From NCBI GenBank assembly GCA_026707225.1, contig JAPOXG010000112.1:62001-126000 (forward strand): a stretch of DNA of 64,000 bases. The letters are read 5' to 3'. The notes below the pieces were generated by a model, which saw only the letters and a list, made by a program, of their open reading frames with translations, was not told where the DNA came from and made no database searches. A program made the translations under genes and the position numbers. Shown here in pieces: positions 17,381 through 25,934 of the stretch; the first letter of the stretch is position 1; every line of letters begins with the position of its first letter. This stretch comes from Chloroflexota bacterium. Lineage in GTDB: Bacteria; Chloroflexota; Anaerolineae; Aggregatilineales; Phototrophicaceae.

Positions 17381-18148
17381 TTAGATGGTCGCCTCTTCAA
17401 ACGCGTCAATCTGCTTTTCGCTCAGGGGCATTAAGCTGGCGTTCCTGGTCTTGCTCTCATCGGCGCCGTCGCTCAATTGACGTTTGGCGTCGCGCATGAA
17501 GTCCTTGAGATTCGGGCTCTTCTTCGGGTCGGCATAGAGAACGGGCGTCTCCGGTTCGCTCTCGAAGACGATCTCGGACGAGGGATCGACGAAGACCACC
17601 AGCGGCTGCACCTTGACTTCGGGGTCGATTTCGTCGATGGCGCGCTGGACATGGGCGCGGGCGAATTCGGCGTCGCGCATGGGCTTGCCCACGCCATCAA
17701 AGCGGATCAGCGAGAAAAATTTGCTGATGATGTTGCGCCGGCTGATAAACTTCCCGTCTCTGAAGGTGAAAGCCTGGTCATGCCAGCGCGTGGCGATGGC
17801 GAACACGCCCTGCGGGCAAATCAAAACATGCCGCGCCGGAAAATGATAATAATTGTAGAGGATGCTCTTGTTGCTGAGCCCCTTCAAGCCATTCTCGATC
17901 GCGTTTTCGGGCCGGGGGGCGCGCGCCCACATATTAGTCATGCGCACCGAAATCACCGTCAGGATCAGCAGCACCGGCAGCACCGCCGACTGCGCGATCA
18001 AGGTCAAGTTGGTGGGCACGTCGCCGGTGAAGAGCAAGGCGTTGATCAGGACGAAACCCAGGATCAAAGCGCCAAAGGTGCCGAAGAAGAGATAATTGGT
18101 GATCTTCTTGTTGCGTCGCGCCAGCTTCTTGTTGGTGACAATTCGCAT
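17381..18148 (-). CDS. Membrane protein with NERD-like domain
   Basis: 255 residues. Two membrane helices at about residues 20-42 and 48-68 are followed by a cytoplasmic domain. That domain begins ENAIENGLKGLSNKSILYNYYHFPARHVLICPQGVFAIATR, a recognisable NERD (nuclease-related) pattern with the ‘hhhxPxGhFhIetk’ strand. A nuclease role is only inferred for the family, and the catalytic residues cannot be judged here. The tail is charged and poorly conserved. It lies 8 nt after the CARDB-like gene, second in the minus-strand envelope operon. Confidence 0.7.
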   Translation of the reverse strand: MRIVTNKKLARRNKKITNYLFFGTFGALILGFVLINALLFTGDVPTNLTLIAQSAVLPVLLILTVISVRMTNMWARAPRPENAIENGLKGLSNKSILYNYYHFPARHVLICPQGVFAIATRWHDQAFTFRDGKFISRRNIISKFFSLIRFDGVGKPMRDAEFARAHVQRAIDEIDPEVKVQPLVVFVDPSSEIVFESEPETPVLYADPKKSPNLKDFMRDAKRQLSDGADESKTRNASLMPLSEKQIDAFEEATI

Positions 18149-18156
18149 AGGAATCC

Positions 18157-20031
18157 CTAACTAGCCTCGCATTCAGCGTGACGTATTAAGGCCCGCGCCG
18201 ACCGACCGCTGATGAAAACCTGCGTGCCCCAGATTAGACGCAGCGCTTCCCATTCTTCCGCGCTGAACAAAGGTGCTAAACGATCTCTCACCTGGGCTGC
18301 AATTTGGTCTACGTCTGAGATGGGAGTGACGTCTGGACTTAGTGCCGCGATGTTCACAACATTCGTCTCACCAGAAAGTTTGCGAACAGCGTCTTCAACC
18401 AGTTCGAGCAGAAGGAAGTTATGACCGCCGAAACCCTTCGTACGCAAACTCAGCCTGCAATCATCGCCAAGCGCCCACCAGGGTCGGCGCGGTCCCTCCG
18501 GATCCGGCTCGGGACCACATTCGTCATCATCAAACCAGGGTGGATGCTGCAAAACATACTCCGTGACCCAGATATTATCTGCTTCGTTCGTCTCCGGGAC
18601 GGCGTTGGCGTCGTCCAGCCGCACCTCAATTCGATGCAATTCGTCGACGAACTGTTCGACAAAGATAGGACCCAGATCCAGCACGCGCCGCACGCCTGGA
18701 CCAAATTGATCAGTGTTGACTTGCAAGACATACCTGGCTGTCGATATCCCGGTGCCCACGTGGAAATCTTCCACCGCCACGCTCACGTGGCCTGATGGCG
18801 TCTTGAACCAGCTCAAGCCCGTATTGACGATCGGCACGCGCAGCCTCGCCTCCGCCCCGCAGTGCAAGGGATGGGGGGTCACTTCCGTCCAGCCGACCAC
18901 GAGATTGATATTGGGCGCCGATTCCGCCGTTCGCGGCACGAAGTAGGACAGGTAATTGGCCACAGACACCTCGGCGCAGACGGCATCACCGATGCGCGCG
19001 GTCGGCAAAATATACCAGCGCTCGCCGGCCGTCTCCGATTCGCGAACCTCACCGATGACGGCGCGTTCCAAATCGTCCGGCGCGATTCTCATACAATGGG
19101 TGACGCGGACCGGCAATTGGCTGGCTCTTCCGGGAACGAACTGATCATCAGTCAAAAAGGTCGACAGCTTGTACAGTTGCCCGCGGCGGTCCACTTCCAG
19201 AATCTGGTCGGGCGGATTGGCGATCTGGTACGGCGTCTCATAGGCGTCGGCGTGACGGCAATAGAGCGGGAATGACAGCCCGGTGGAAATGGAGTTGTCA
19301 GCCGGGTCATAAGCGAGATTGCGGCAATCATCGTAATCGCGCAGCAATGAGGTGTCCTGCGCCGAACTGGTCGTCATCTGTTCCGTGAGCGGAAAAGCGG
19401 CGGCCGTCTCGTCATAGTCTGGCGTCCGCGTTTCCGCCGTGATGCGGGCGATGCCTTCCATGGAGATTTCCACCGGCTCTGTCCCGTCTCCCGGCCCGAG
19501 CACCGCGGCGTTCGCCAGCGAAGTCAGATCAAAGGTCCCCTCAGGCGTCCACGCCCAATAGGTCAAGGTGGACGAGCCGGATTGGTCGGCGAAAAAGCGA
19601 AAATCAACCGGCAGATAGAAACCGACCCATACGACTGGCTCGGTAATGATCGCCGCTCGATCCAGTTCAATTCGATTGACGCCGGGTCGGTTCATCGATA
19701 TCGACTGGCGGTGAACGAGCGTCGCGTCAATTGGCGAGCCGCCATTGGCGTCTTGATACACCACCAAATCAATGGTGCTGCCGGGCACAGGCGCGTCGAC
19801 AGAAATGCTGATCGCATCCAGCGCCGTGGGCAGGTCCATCCCCAGCGGCGTCAAATCAAAGCCATTGATGACCAGCGACGGTTCATCCTTGATGAAAAAG
19901 ACAGCGCTTTCAGAGCCACGGTTATTGGTCAGGTAGACATCGCCGGCGCTCGCCGGAAGCGCGATGACAGAAAGAAGCATAAACAAAAGGACTGGTAGCA
20001 AAGTGGATCGGTTCAGCATTTTACGCGTCAT
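18157..20031 (-). CDS. Large secreted protein with CARDB-like adhesion domain
   Basis: 624 residues from ATG 20031, chosen because GAGGTGA lies 6 nt upstream; GTG 20040 is an alternative. A signal peptide ends near PASAGD. Residues about 25-200 form beta-rich structure of no family I recognise. Residues about 390-500 look like a CARDB/Ig-like module (ARLRVPIVNTGLSWF, LDDANAVPETNEADN), the domain type found in cell-surface adhesins of environmental bacteria. Several cysteines (e.g. CRNLAYDPADN, YCRHAD) suggest disulfides outside the cell. It is the first gene of the operon behind the promoter at 20071-20099. Confidence 0.65.
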   Translation of the reverse strand: MTRKMLNRSTLLPVLLFMLLSVIALPASAGDVYLTNNRGSESAVFFIKDEPSLVINGFDLTPLGMDLPTALDAISISVDAPVPGSTIDLVVYQDANGGSPIDATLVHRQSISMNRPGVNRIELDRAAIITEPVVWVGFYLPVDFRFFADQSGSSTLTYWAWTPEGTFDLTSLANAAVLGPGDGTEPVEISMEGIARITAETRTPDYDETAAAFPLTEQMTTSSAQDTSLLRDYDDCRNLAYDPADNSISTGLSFPLYCRHADAYETPYQIANPPDQILEVDRRGQLYKLSTFLTDDQFVPGRASQLPVRVTHCMRIAPDDLERAVIGEVRESETAGERWYILPTARIGDAVCAEVSVANYLSYFVPRTAESAPNINLVVGWTEVTPHPLHCGAEARLRVPIVNTGLSWFKTPSGHVSVAVEDFHVGTGISTARYVLQVNTDQFGPGVRRVLDLGPIFVEQFVDELHRIEVRLDDANAVPETNEADNIWVTEYVLQHPPWFDDDECGPEPDPEGPRRPWWALGDDCRLSLRTKGFGGHNFLLLELVEDAVRKLSGETNVVNIAALSPDVTPISDVDQIAAQVRDRLAPLFSAEEWEALRLIWGTQVFISGRSARALIRHAECEAS

Positions 20032-20070
20032 TGGGTTCACCTCAATCAGCGAGCGGCGATTCCATTCGCT

Positions 20071-20099
20071 ATTTTAGATTCGATTCAAGAATTGGTCAA
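20071..20099 (-). promoter_or_regulatory. Promoter of the envelope operon 20031-13283
   Basis: On the minus strand TTGACC (20094-20099) and TAAAAT (20071-20076) are separated by exactly 17 bp. The start of transcription would be near 20064, about 33 nt before the ATG. Confidence 0.75.
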
Positions 20100-20449
20100 G
20101 CAAGCCAGGCGGCGCTTATTGCCGACCGCATGATTTGCTTGACCGGCCAATCACGCATCTTTGTCGTTCAAAGCCAGTCAGGTGAGAAGTCGATGGCAAT
20201 CTTTATCCAGAGCGGGCGAGCCGCCGGCTAGCCCGTACGCACTTTGCATTGTATTCAGGATTTCATTCCAGCGGCGGTCTTTTCATTGCTAACGTGGGTT
20301 TACCTTGGCGCCCTCGCTGGCGATAAAGCGGGAGCGGCGTTCGCCCCCGCCAGTATTGCCGCGCAGCCCAGCGCTCAAGGGATGCGAATGGGACTGGCTT
20401 AAGCGGCGCTTCACCCATATAATGTTCTCGTTTTGCGTACAGTGGATGG
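20100..20449. other. Intergenic region between the envelope operon and yajC
   Basis: No convincing gene lies here. It holds a palindromic repeat (20214-20238, listed separately). A TATAAT at 20418-20423 is a likely -10 element for yajC-secDF, but its -35 position (TGGCTT) is poor. Confidence 0.5.
20214..20238 (+). repeat. 25-nt palindromic repeat, copy 1
   Basis: It begins GGGCGAGCCG and ends GCCCGTAC. It can fold into a 10-bp hairpin with one G-A mismatch. The reverse complement of 55588-55612 matches it at 22 of 25 positions, so the two are copies of one element in opposite orientation. Flanks do not match. Confidence 0.65.
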
Positions 20450-20455
20450 GTGGAA

Positions 20456-20788
20456 ATGCCGGAGTTTGTCCTCGTATTCGCGATCCTCGCCCTGGTCCTA
20501 GGCGGCTATTGGTCGCTGATCATCTTTCCCAAACAGCGCGCTTTCCAGCACAAGCAGAAGGTCGTGCGTTCCTTGCACGTGGGCGACGAGATCGTCACCT
20601 ACGGCGGCATCGTTGGCAAGATCATCGATATTGACGTCGACCAAGGCGTCTCGCATATTGAGATCGCGGACGGCGTCCGGATTAAGCTGTTGACGGCGGC
20701 ATTGCAGCAAGTTTATGATCCCGATGAACTCGCTTACAACGCGAAGCTTGGTATCAAGACGCGGCGCGGCGAGCAGACTTCAGCCTGA
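20456..20788 (+). CDS. yajC: Preprotein translocase accessory subunit YajC
   Basis: About 110 residues from ATG 20456, or 112 from GTG 20450; GGATGGGTGG just upstream fits the ATG better. One N-terminal membrane helix is followed by FPKQRAFQHKQK and VRSLHVGDEIVTYGGIVGKI, the conserved YajC core, then a short charged tail. YajC associates with SecDF at the Sec translocon, and secD begins 30 nt downstream. Confidence 0.93.
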   Translation: MPEFVLVFAILALVLGGYWSLIIFPKQRAFQHKQKVVRSLHVGDEIVTYGGIVGKIIDIDVDQGVSHIEIADGVRIKLLTAALQQVYDPDELAYNAKLGIKTRRGEQTSA

Positions 20789-20818
20789 AAGATCTTCAAC
20801 TGACGGAAGGCGAAGCGA

Positions 20819-22309
20819 ATGAGCAGCCACGCTCGATGGCTCATCTTCATAGCCTTGCTGAGCGCCTTTTGCATCTGGGTGGCGACGCCGCCGGCATTCA
20901 AGGGCGTGCAAAGCGAAGCTTGCGCCGCGGCCGCCGACAGCGCCAATCTCAAATGCAGTGAAAACCTCGAGCTTGACTTCAACGGCGATGGCGAATACGA
21001 CTTTGTTCTGAACATCACCCAAAGCCTGGGGCTGGATCTCGTCGGCGGATTGCGCGTGCTGCTGCAAGCCGATACGGCGATTGATAACTTTACGCTGGAA
21101 GACTTGGGCGAGACCGCCAACAACGTCGCCCGCCGCGTGAATGCGCTGGGATTGACCGAAGCCACCGTACAAGTTCAAGGGCGCGATCGCATCCTGGTTG
21201 AGCTGCCCGGCGTGCGCGATCCGGCGCAAGCGGTAGCGACCATCCAGCGCACCGCTCTGCTGGAATTCGTTGACTTCGGCGGATTGCGCAATCAAGTGGT
21301 CGATCTCGTCGGTCGAGAGATTGTGACCAGCGAGCAAGTTGCCCTGCGCCAGAACGCGACGCTGGCGGAAGGCGAAACGGACCCGCTGGCTGATCGGCGG
21401 ACGCATCCGGTGACGGGCCTGCCCTTCCGAACGGTGATGACCGGCGCCGGCTTGCAAGCGGCCAGCGCAGTCCTCTCGCCGCCACAAGGCACGGGCAGCC
21501 CGGAATGGATGATCAATTTCGAAGTCAAAGAAGATTTCCAGGACGTCTTCGGCAGCTTCACGCGCGATCGCATCGGCGAGCCCATGGCGATTGTCCTGGA
21601 CGGCGAAGTGCTGTCGGCGCCCATTATTCAAGCTCAGCTATCATCCGGCGGCGTCATCACCGGTCAATTCAGCGAAGAAGAAGCCAATACCCTGGCGCTG
21701 CAGCTGCGCTCCGGCGCCTTGCCGATCCCGCTGCGTATCGAAAGCACGCAGGAAGTGGGCGCCACGCTGGGCCAGGAATCGGTGCGGCTGAGCGTGCAGG
21801 CCGGCGTCGTTGGCGTTATCGTCGTCCTGGCTTTCATGCTGATCTATTATCGCCTGCCTGGCTTCGCCGCCGATCTGGCGCTGGTCGTTTTCATCTTTCT
21901 CAATATCGCCGTGTTCAAGCTGCTGCCGGTCACGCTGACCCTGCCCGCCATCACCGGTTTTCTAATCTCGATCGGCACTGCTGTCGATGGCAACATTCTC
22001 ATCTTTGAGCGCATCAAGGAAGAACTGCGCGCTGGCTTGCCGCTGGATGCCGCGCTGAAAGCCGGCTTCGACCGCGCCTGGACATCCATCCGCGATTCCA
22101 ACCTGTCCACCATCATCATCTGCGGGATTCTCTTCATGTTCGGGCAGACGCCCGGCGCCAGCATCGTCGCCGGCTTCGCCGTGACTTTAGCGATCGGGCT
22201 GGTGCTGAATCTGTTCACAGCCGTGATCGTCACGCGTACCTTTCTATACATCCTTGTCGGCCTCTTTCGCGGTACCATATCGAACAACCGCGCGATCCTG
22301 GGCGCATGA
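20819..22309 (+). CDS. secD: Protein translocase subunit SecD
   Basis: 496 residues. One N-terminal helix is followed by a large periplasmic part starting LGLDLVGGLRVLLQAD (conserved GLDLxGG). The C-terminal half holds five membrane helices with the RND-type segment FLISIGTAVDGNILIFERIKEELRAG, where the conserved acidic residue sits. It couples proton motive force to late steps of protein export. GGAAGG precedes the ATG. secF follows 12 nt later, so the proteins are separate, unlike the fused SecDF of Bacillus. Confidence 0.97.
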   Translation: MSSHARWLIFIALLSAFCIWVATPPAFKGVQSEACAAAADSANLKCSENLELDFNGDGEYDFVLNITQSLGLDLVGGLRVLLQADTAIDNFTLEDLGETANNVARRVNALGLTEATVQVQGRDRILVELPGVRDPAQAVATIQRTALLEFVDFGGLRNQVVDLVGREIVTSEQVALRQNATLAEGETDPLADRRTHPVTGLPFRTVMTGAGLQAASAVLSPPQGTGSPEWMINFEVKEDFQDVFGSFTRDRIGEPMAIVLDGEVLSAPIIQAQLSSGGVITGQFSEEEANTLALQLRSGALPIPLRIESTQEVGATLGQESVRLSVQAGVVGVIVVLAFMLIYYRLPGFAADLALVVFIFLNIAVFKLLPVTLTLPAITGFLISIGTAVDGNILIFERIKEELRAGLPLDAALKAGFDRAWTSIRDSNLSTIIICGILFMFGQTPGASIVAGFAVTLAIGLVLNLFTAVIVTRTFLYILVGLFRGTISNNRAILGA

Positions 22310-22321
22310 GGTTGACCAGCC

Positions 22322-23287
22322 ATGTTTAGCATCGTTCAGAAACGCCGCTGGTTCTTCATCCTGTCCGCCCTGGTCATCGTGCCCGGCCTCGTGATCATGA
22401 TCTATTCAACGCTGACGACGGGCGCCCCCTTTCGCCTGAGCATAGACTTCCTGGGCGGCAGCATCTACGAACTGAAGTTTGATCAGAGCGGCGCCAGCGA
22501 AGATGGCATCCGCCGCGTTTTCAATGCCGTCGGCGACGACAATGTGATCATTCAGCAGATTGGGGGGCGGGAGGAATTCCGCTGGTCGGTGCGCGCCAGC
22601 TTCCACGACGTTAGCGTCACCGAGAGCATCATCGCGCGGCTGTCCGAGTTGTCGCCGCTGAACCGAGACAGCTTCCGCGTTGAGACGGTTTCCGCCACCA
22701 TCGGCCAAGAAGTGACCCGATCGGCGCTGGCAGCGGTAGCCGTCGGCGCGCTGGTCATCACCGGCTTCATCGTGATCGCTTTCCGGCAGGTGCCCAATGC
22801 GATCCGTTATGGCGTTTGCGCCATCGCCGCCATGATTCACGACATTCTGGTGGTGATGGGCGTCATGTCACTCCTTGGGCTGCTGCTCGGCTGGGAGATT
22901 GACGCGCTCTTCCTGACCGCCGTCTTGACTGTGGTCGGCTTCTCAGTCCAAGACTCGATCGTCGTCTTCGACCGCATCCGCGAAAACATCCCCAAGCATC
23001 TGGGCGAGCCTTATGAAACGATCGTCAACCGCAGCATCTGGGAGACGATCCACCGTTCGCTGGCCACCCAATTGAACGCTTTCTTCATCATGATTGCGAT
23101 TCTGCTCTTCGGTGGCGAAACCGTGAAACAGTTCATCGCCATCTTGTTTATTGGGCTGCTGTCGGGGACCTATTCCTCAATCTTCACCGCCGTGCCGCTC
23201 TTGGTGGCTTGGGAAAAAGGCGAGCTGCCCTTCCTCGGCAGCCGCCGACAGACCGATTCCGCGGAAAATGGGGAAGACTCGGACTAG
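22322..23287 (+). CDS. secF: Protein translocase subunit SecF
   Basis: 321 residues with six membrane helices. The N-terminal LSIDFLGGSIYELKF carries the family's DFxGG signature. The C-terminal FLTAVLTVVGFSVQDSIVVFDRIREN is the SecF RND motif with its conserved Asp. It acts with SecD and YajC at the membrane. It is the last gene of the yajC-secD-secF unit and converges on purH with only 7 nt between stop codons. Confidence 0.97.
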   Translation: MFSIVQKRRWFFILSALVIVPGLVIMIYSTLTTGAPFRLSIDFLGGSIYELKFDQSGASEDGIRRVFNAVGDDNVIIQQIGGREEFRWSVRASFHDVSVTESIIARLSELSPLNRDSFRVETVSATIGQEVTRSALAAVAVGALVITGFIVIAFRQVPNAIRYGVCAIAAMIHDILVVMGVMSLLGLLLGWEIDALFLTAVLTVVGFSVQDSIVVFDRIRENIPKHLGEPYETIVNRSIWETIHRSLATQLNAFFIMIAILLFGGETVKQFIAILFIGLLSGTYSSIFTAVPLLVAWEKGELPFLGSRRQTDSAENGEDSD

Positions 23288-23294
23288 CATCTGA

Positions 23295-24839
23295 CTAGTG
23301 ACGAAAATGTCGCGTGCCGGTGAATATCATCGCCATGTCGAAATAGTTGGCAGCCTTGATCACCTGAGCGTCACGAATTGATCCGCCGGGCTGGATGACG
23401 CTGGTGACGCCGGCTCTGGCTGCAAACTCAATGCTGTCGGGAAATGGGAAGAAGGCGTCTGATGCCATCGCCGCATCCACCGTCTCCCCCTCCGCCTTCT
23501 TGATCGCTAGCTCCGCCGCGTCAACCCGGCTGGGCAAGCCGCCGCCGATTCCCACCGTGCGCTTGCCTTGCGCCAGCACAATCGCGTTGGATTTCACGTG
23601 CTGAACCGCCTTCCAGGCGAACAACAGCGACTCCATCTCTTCGTCGGTTGGCAGTCGCCTCGTCACCATTTTCATGCGGGCTTCCGGCGGCGCGCCGATG
23701 TCCGGTCGCTGCAATAGCAGACCGTTCGTCACACTGCGAAACTCGTAAGCGCCCCCGGTGAAAGGATGGGGCATTTGCAGAACCCGGCAATTCTTGCGGT
23801 TGCCTTGCAGTTGCTTGACCACCTCAAAGGCGAAACTCGGCGCAATGATCGCCTCTATGAACATTGAGCCCAAAGCATCCACGAATTCTGAGTCCACCGC
23901 GCGATTGGCCGCGATGATGCCGCCGAAAGCCGACTTCGAGTCCGACGCCAGCGCCAGCGGAAAGGCGCCCGTCACCGTGTCCGCGCTCGCGACGCCGGTT
24001 GGATTGAGATGCTTGACAATGACAACGGTCGGCTCTTCAAAGCCGCAGACAGCGCGCCAAGCCGCGTCGACGTCCAGGATATTGTTGTATGAGAGCTGTT
24101 TGCCCGCCAATTGATCGGCGCCCAGCGGAGAAGGTTCCGCGTTCCGCGCATAGTAGGCGGCCGACTGATGCGGATTCTCTCCATAGCGCAATTCATGACT
24201 GCGCTGCAGGCCAATCGAGATTAACTCAGGCACATCGCTGTCGGCTGGCTCGGCAAGATCCGATTCGCTAAGATAAGCGTGGATGGCTTCGTCGTAATCG
24301 CGGCTGTGGGCAAAAGCCTTGACAGCCAGTTCCCGGCGCTGCGCCAAACTTGTGCTGCCTTCAGCTTTCATTGCGACCAGGACACTCGAATAATCTAGTG
24401 GGTCGCATAGCACCGTTACGCGAGAGAAATTCTTCGCCGCCGCGCGAAGCAGCGTCACCCCGCCGATGTCAATCTGCTCAATCGCCGCTTCGACTGTTAC
24501 ATCCGGGCGCCGAATCGTCTCGCTGAAGGGATATAAGTTGCAGACAACCAGGCTGATGGGCGCGATTCCGCGCGCGGCCAATTCCGCGAAGTCATCGCTC
24601 GTGTCGCGCGCCAGAATGCCGCTGTGGATTGCCGGGTGCAAAGTTTTGACCCGTCCGCCCAGCATCTCTCCCTGCCCGGTGACGCGCTCGACTTTGGTTA
24701 TCGGGATGCCGGCATCGGACAAAGTCTGGCCCGTGCCGCCACTGGCGACGATCTCCCAGCCAAGCCCAACCAATTCCCGGGCAAAGCCGATAATGCCTTG
24801 CTTGCTCGACACACTGAACAGCGCTCTCGGCATAGACAT
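23295..24839 (-). CDS. purH: Bifunctional AICAR formyltransferase/IMP cyclohydrolase
   Basis: 514 residues. The N-terminal MGS-like cyclohydrolase domain shows ALFSVSSKQGI, SGGTGQTL and RVKTLHPAIHSGIL. The C-terminal transformylase has ELRYGENPHQSAAY, the catalytic KH in IVKHLNPTG (usually KHxNPCG, here Thr replaces Cys), SDAFFPFPDSIE and IQPGGSIRD. It catalyses the last two steps of IMP synthesis. It stands alone on the minus strand. A TATAAT at 24876-24881 (minus) lies 37 nt upstream of the ATG. Confidence 0.97.
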   Translation of the reverse strand: MSMPRALFSVSSKQGIIGFARELVGLGWEIVASGGTGQTLSDAGIPITKVERVTGQGEMLGGRVKTLHPAIHSGILARDTSDDFAELAARGIAPISLVVCNLYPFSETIRRPDVTVEAAIEQIDIGGVTLLRAAAKNFSRVTVLCDPLDYSSVLVAMKAEGSTSLAQRRELAVKAFAHSRDYDEAIHAYLSESDLAEPADSDVPELISIGLQRSHELRYGENPHQSAAYYARNAEPSPLGADQLAGKQLSYNNILDVDAAWRAVCGFEEPTVVIVKHLNPTGVASADTVTGAFPLALASDSKSAFGGIIAANRAVDSEFVDALGSMFIEAIIAPSFAFEVVKQLQGNRKNCRVLQMPHPFTGGAYEFRSVTNGLLLQRPDIGAPPEARMKMVTRRLPTDEEMESLLFAWKAVQHVKSNAIVLAQGKRTVGIGGGLPSRVDAAELAIKKAEGETVDAAMASDAFFPFPDSIEFAARAGVTSVIQPGGSIRDAQVIKAANYFDMAMIFTGTRHFRH

Positions 24840-24875
24840 AACCCACAGTACTTAGCTGTGCGCAACAACAAACCA

Positions 24876-24881
24876 ATTATA
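24876..24881 (-). promoter_or_regulatory. -10 element of purH
   Basis: A perfect TATAAT on the minus strand, 37 nt before the purH ATG. The -35 region is a weak match. No purine riboswitch is visible in the short leader. Confidence 0.5.
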
Positions 24882-24917
24882 CTGTTTAGACTTGGGAAGG
24901 CATAGGGACTTCACGCG

Positions 24918-25934
24918 CTAGGCATCCAACGGGATGATCGCGCCTGGCATAATGTAAACTTTCAGCTTCCCGCCAATACTCACCGGGAGTTCGCCCAGCG
25001 CAAAAGACAAGCGCAAGCCGGATACGGTCGCCGCGGTCAAATCGTAGCTCTCGCCGCGAAATATGGCGGCTTCCAGCGTGACCTCGGCCGATATCGCATC
25101 GTTGCTGCAGCCACCCTCAAGGCGAATGCCCGCAGGATGAATCAATATACTTGAACCAGTGCTCCAATTCTCGCCGCCAGCCAGGCTTAGCAGACCGGTC
25201 ATGCGCCCGTCACTGGTTGAATATACGTTTTTCAAGCCCAGGAAACGCGCGACAAAGGCGCAAGAGGGCCGCCGATAAACCTGGCGCGGACTGCCATGCT
25301 GTCGTACGCTGCCGATGTTCATCACGGCAATGCGGTCGGCGACGGCGTAAGCTTCGCGGTGGTCATGGGTGACGTAAATCGCGCTCAATCCAGCGCTCTT
25401 GATAATCTGTCGCAACTCGAGCGCCAGTTGATCGCGAAGCTGCGCATCCAGGGACCCAAGCGGCTCGTCAAGCATCAGCAAGCGTGGATTCGGCGCCAGG
25501 CTGCGCGCCAGCGCCACCCGCTGTTTTTGGCCGCCGGAGAGCGATGCCACATCGCGCTCTTCGAACTGCTCCAAGCCGACGCGCTTCAAGAGCGATTGTA
25601 CTTTCTCGCCGATTTCCTGGCGTCGTAAGCCGAGCCTCTTCAAGCCATAAGCGATGTTTTCCCCGGTCGACAGATGCGGGAAGAGCGCAAAGTCTTGAAA
25701 CATCAAGCCGAATCCGCGCTGATGCGCCGCTACCGGACCTATGTCTTCGCCATCAAAGAGGACGGCGCCATCATACTCGGTCTCCAATCCGGCGATGATA
25801 CGCAGCAGGGTCGTCTTGCCGCAGCCGCTGGGACCAAGCAGGCAAAGGATTTCGCCCGGTTCAAGGTCCAGCGTCACGTCACGCAGCGAATCGATGCTGC
25901 CATAGGCGTGAGATACACGCTCAATTCTCAGCAT
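24918..25934 (-). CDS. ABC transporter ATP-binding protein, probably thiamine uptake
   Basis: 338 residues. Walker A GPSGCGKTT, Q-loop LMFQDFALFPHLS, signature LSGGQKQR, Walker B LLMLDEPLGSLD and the H-loop VTHDHREA are all intact. A TOBE-like C-terminal domain of ~100 residues follows, as in FbpC/PotA-type ATPases. By sequence alone it could serve iron or spermidine uptake. The TPP riboswitch and ThiB-like protein in the same operon point to thiamine. Its start overlaps the permease stop by one base. Confidence 0.85.
   Translation of the reverse strand: MLRIERVSHAYGSIDSLRDVTLDLEPGEILCLLGPSGCGKTTLLRIIAGLETEYDGAVLFDGEDIGPVAAHQRGFGLMFQDFALFPHLSTGENIAYGLKRLGLRRQEIGEKVQSLLKRVGLEQFEERDVASLSGGQKQRVALARSLAPNPRLLMLDEPLGSLDAQLRDQLALELRQIIKSAGLSAIYVTHDHREAYAVADRIAVMNIGSVRQHGSPRQVYRRPSCAFVARFLGLKNVYSTSDGRMTGLLSLAGGENWSTGSSILIHPAGIRLEGGCSNDAISAEVTLEAAIFRGESYDLTAATVSGLRLSFALGELPVSIGGKLKVYIMPGAIIPLDA

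Noticed and set aside
23283..23299. ACTAG/CTAGT inverted repeat between secF and purH as a terminator
   Set aside because: Only a 5-bp AT-containing stem with no T run, and it overlaps the stop codons.
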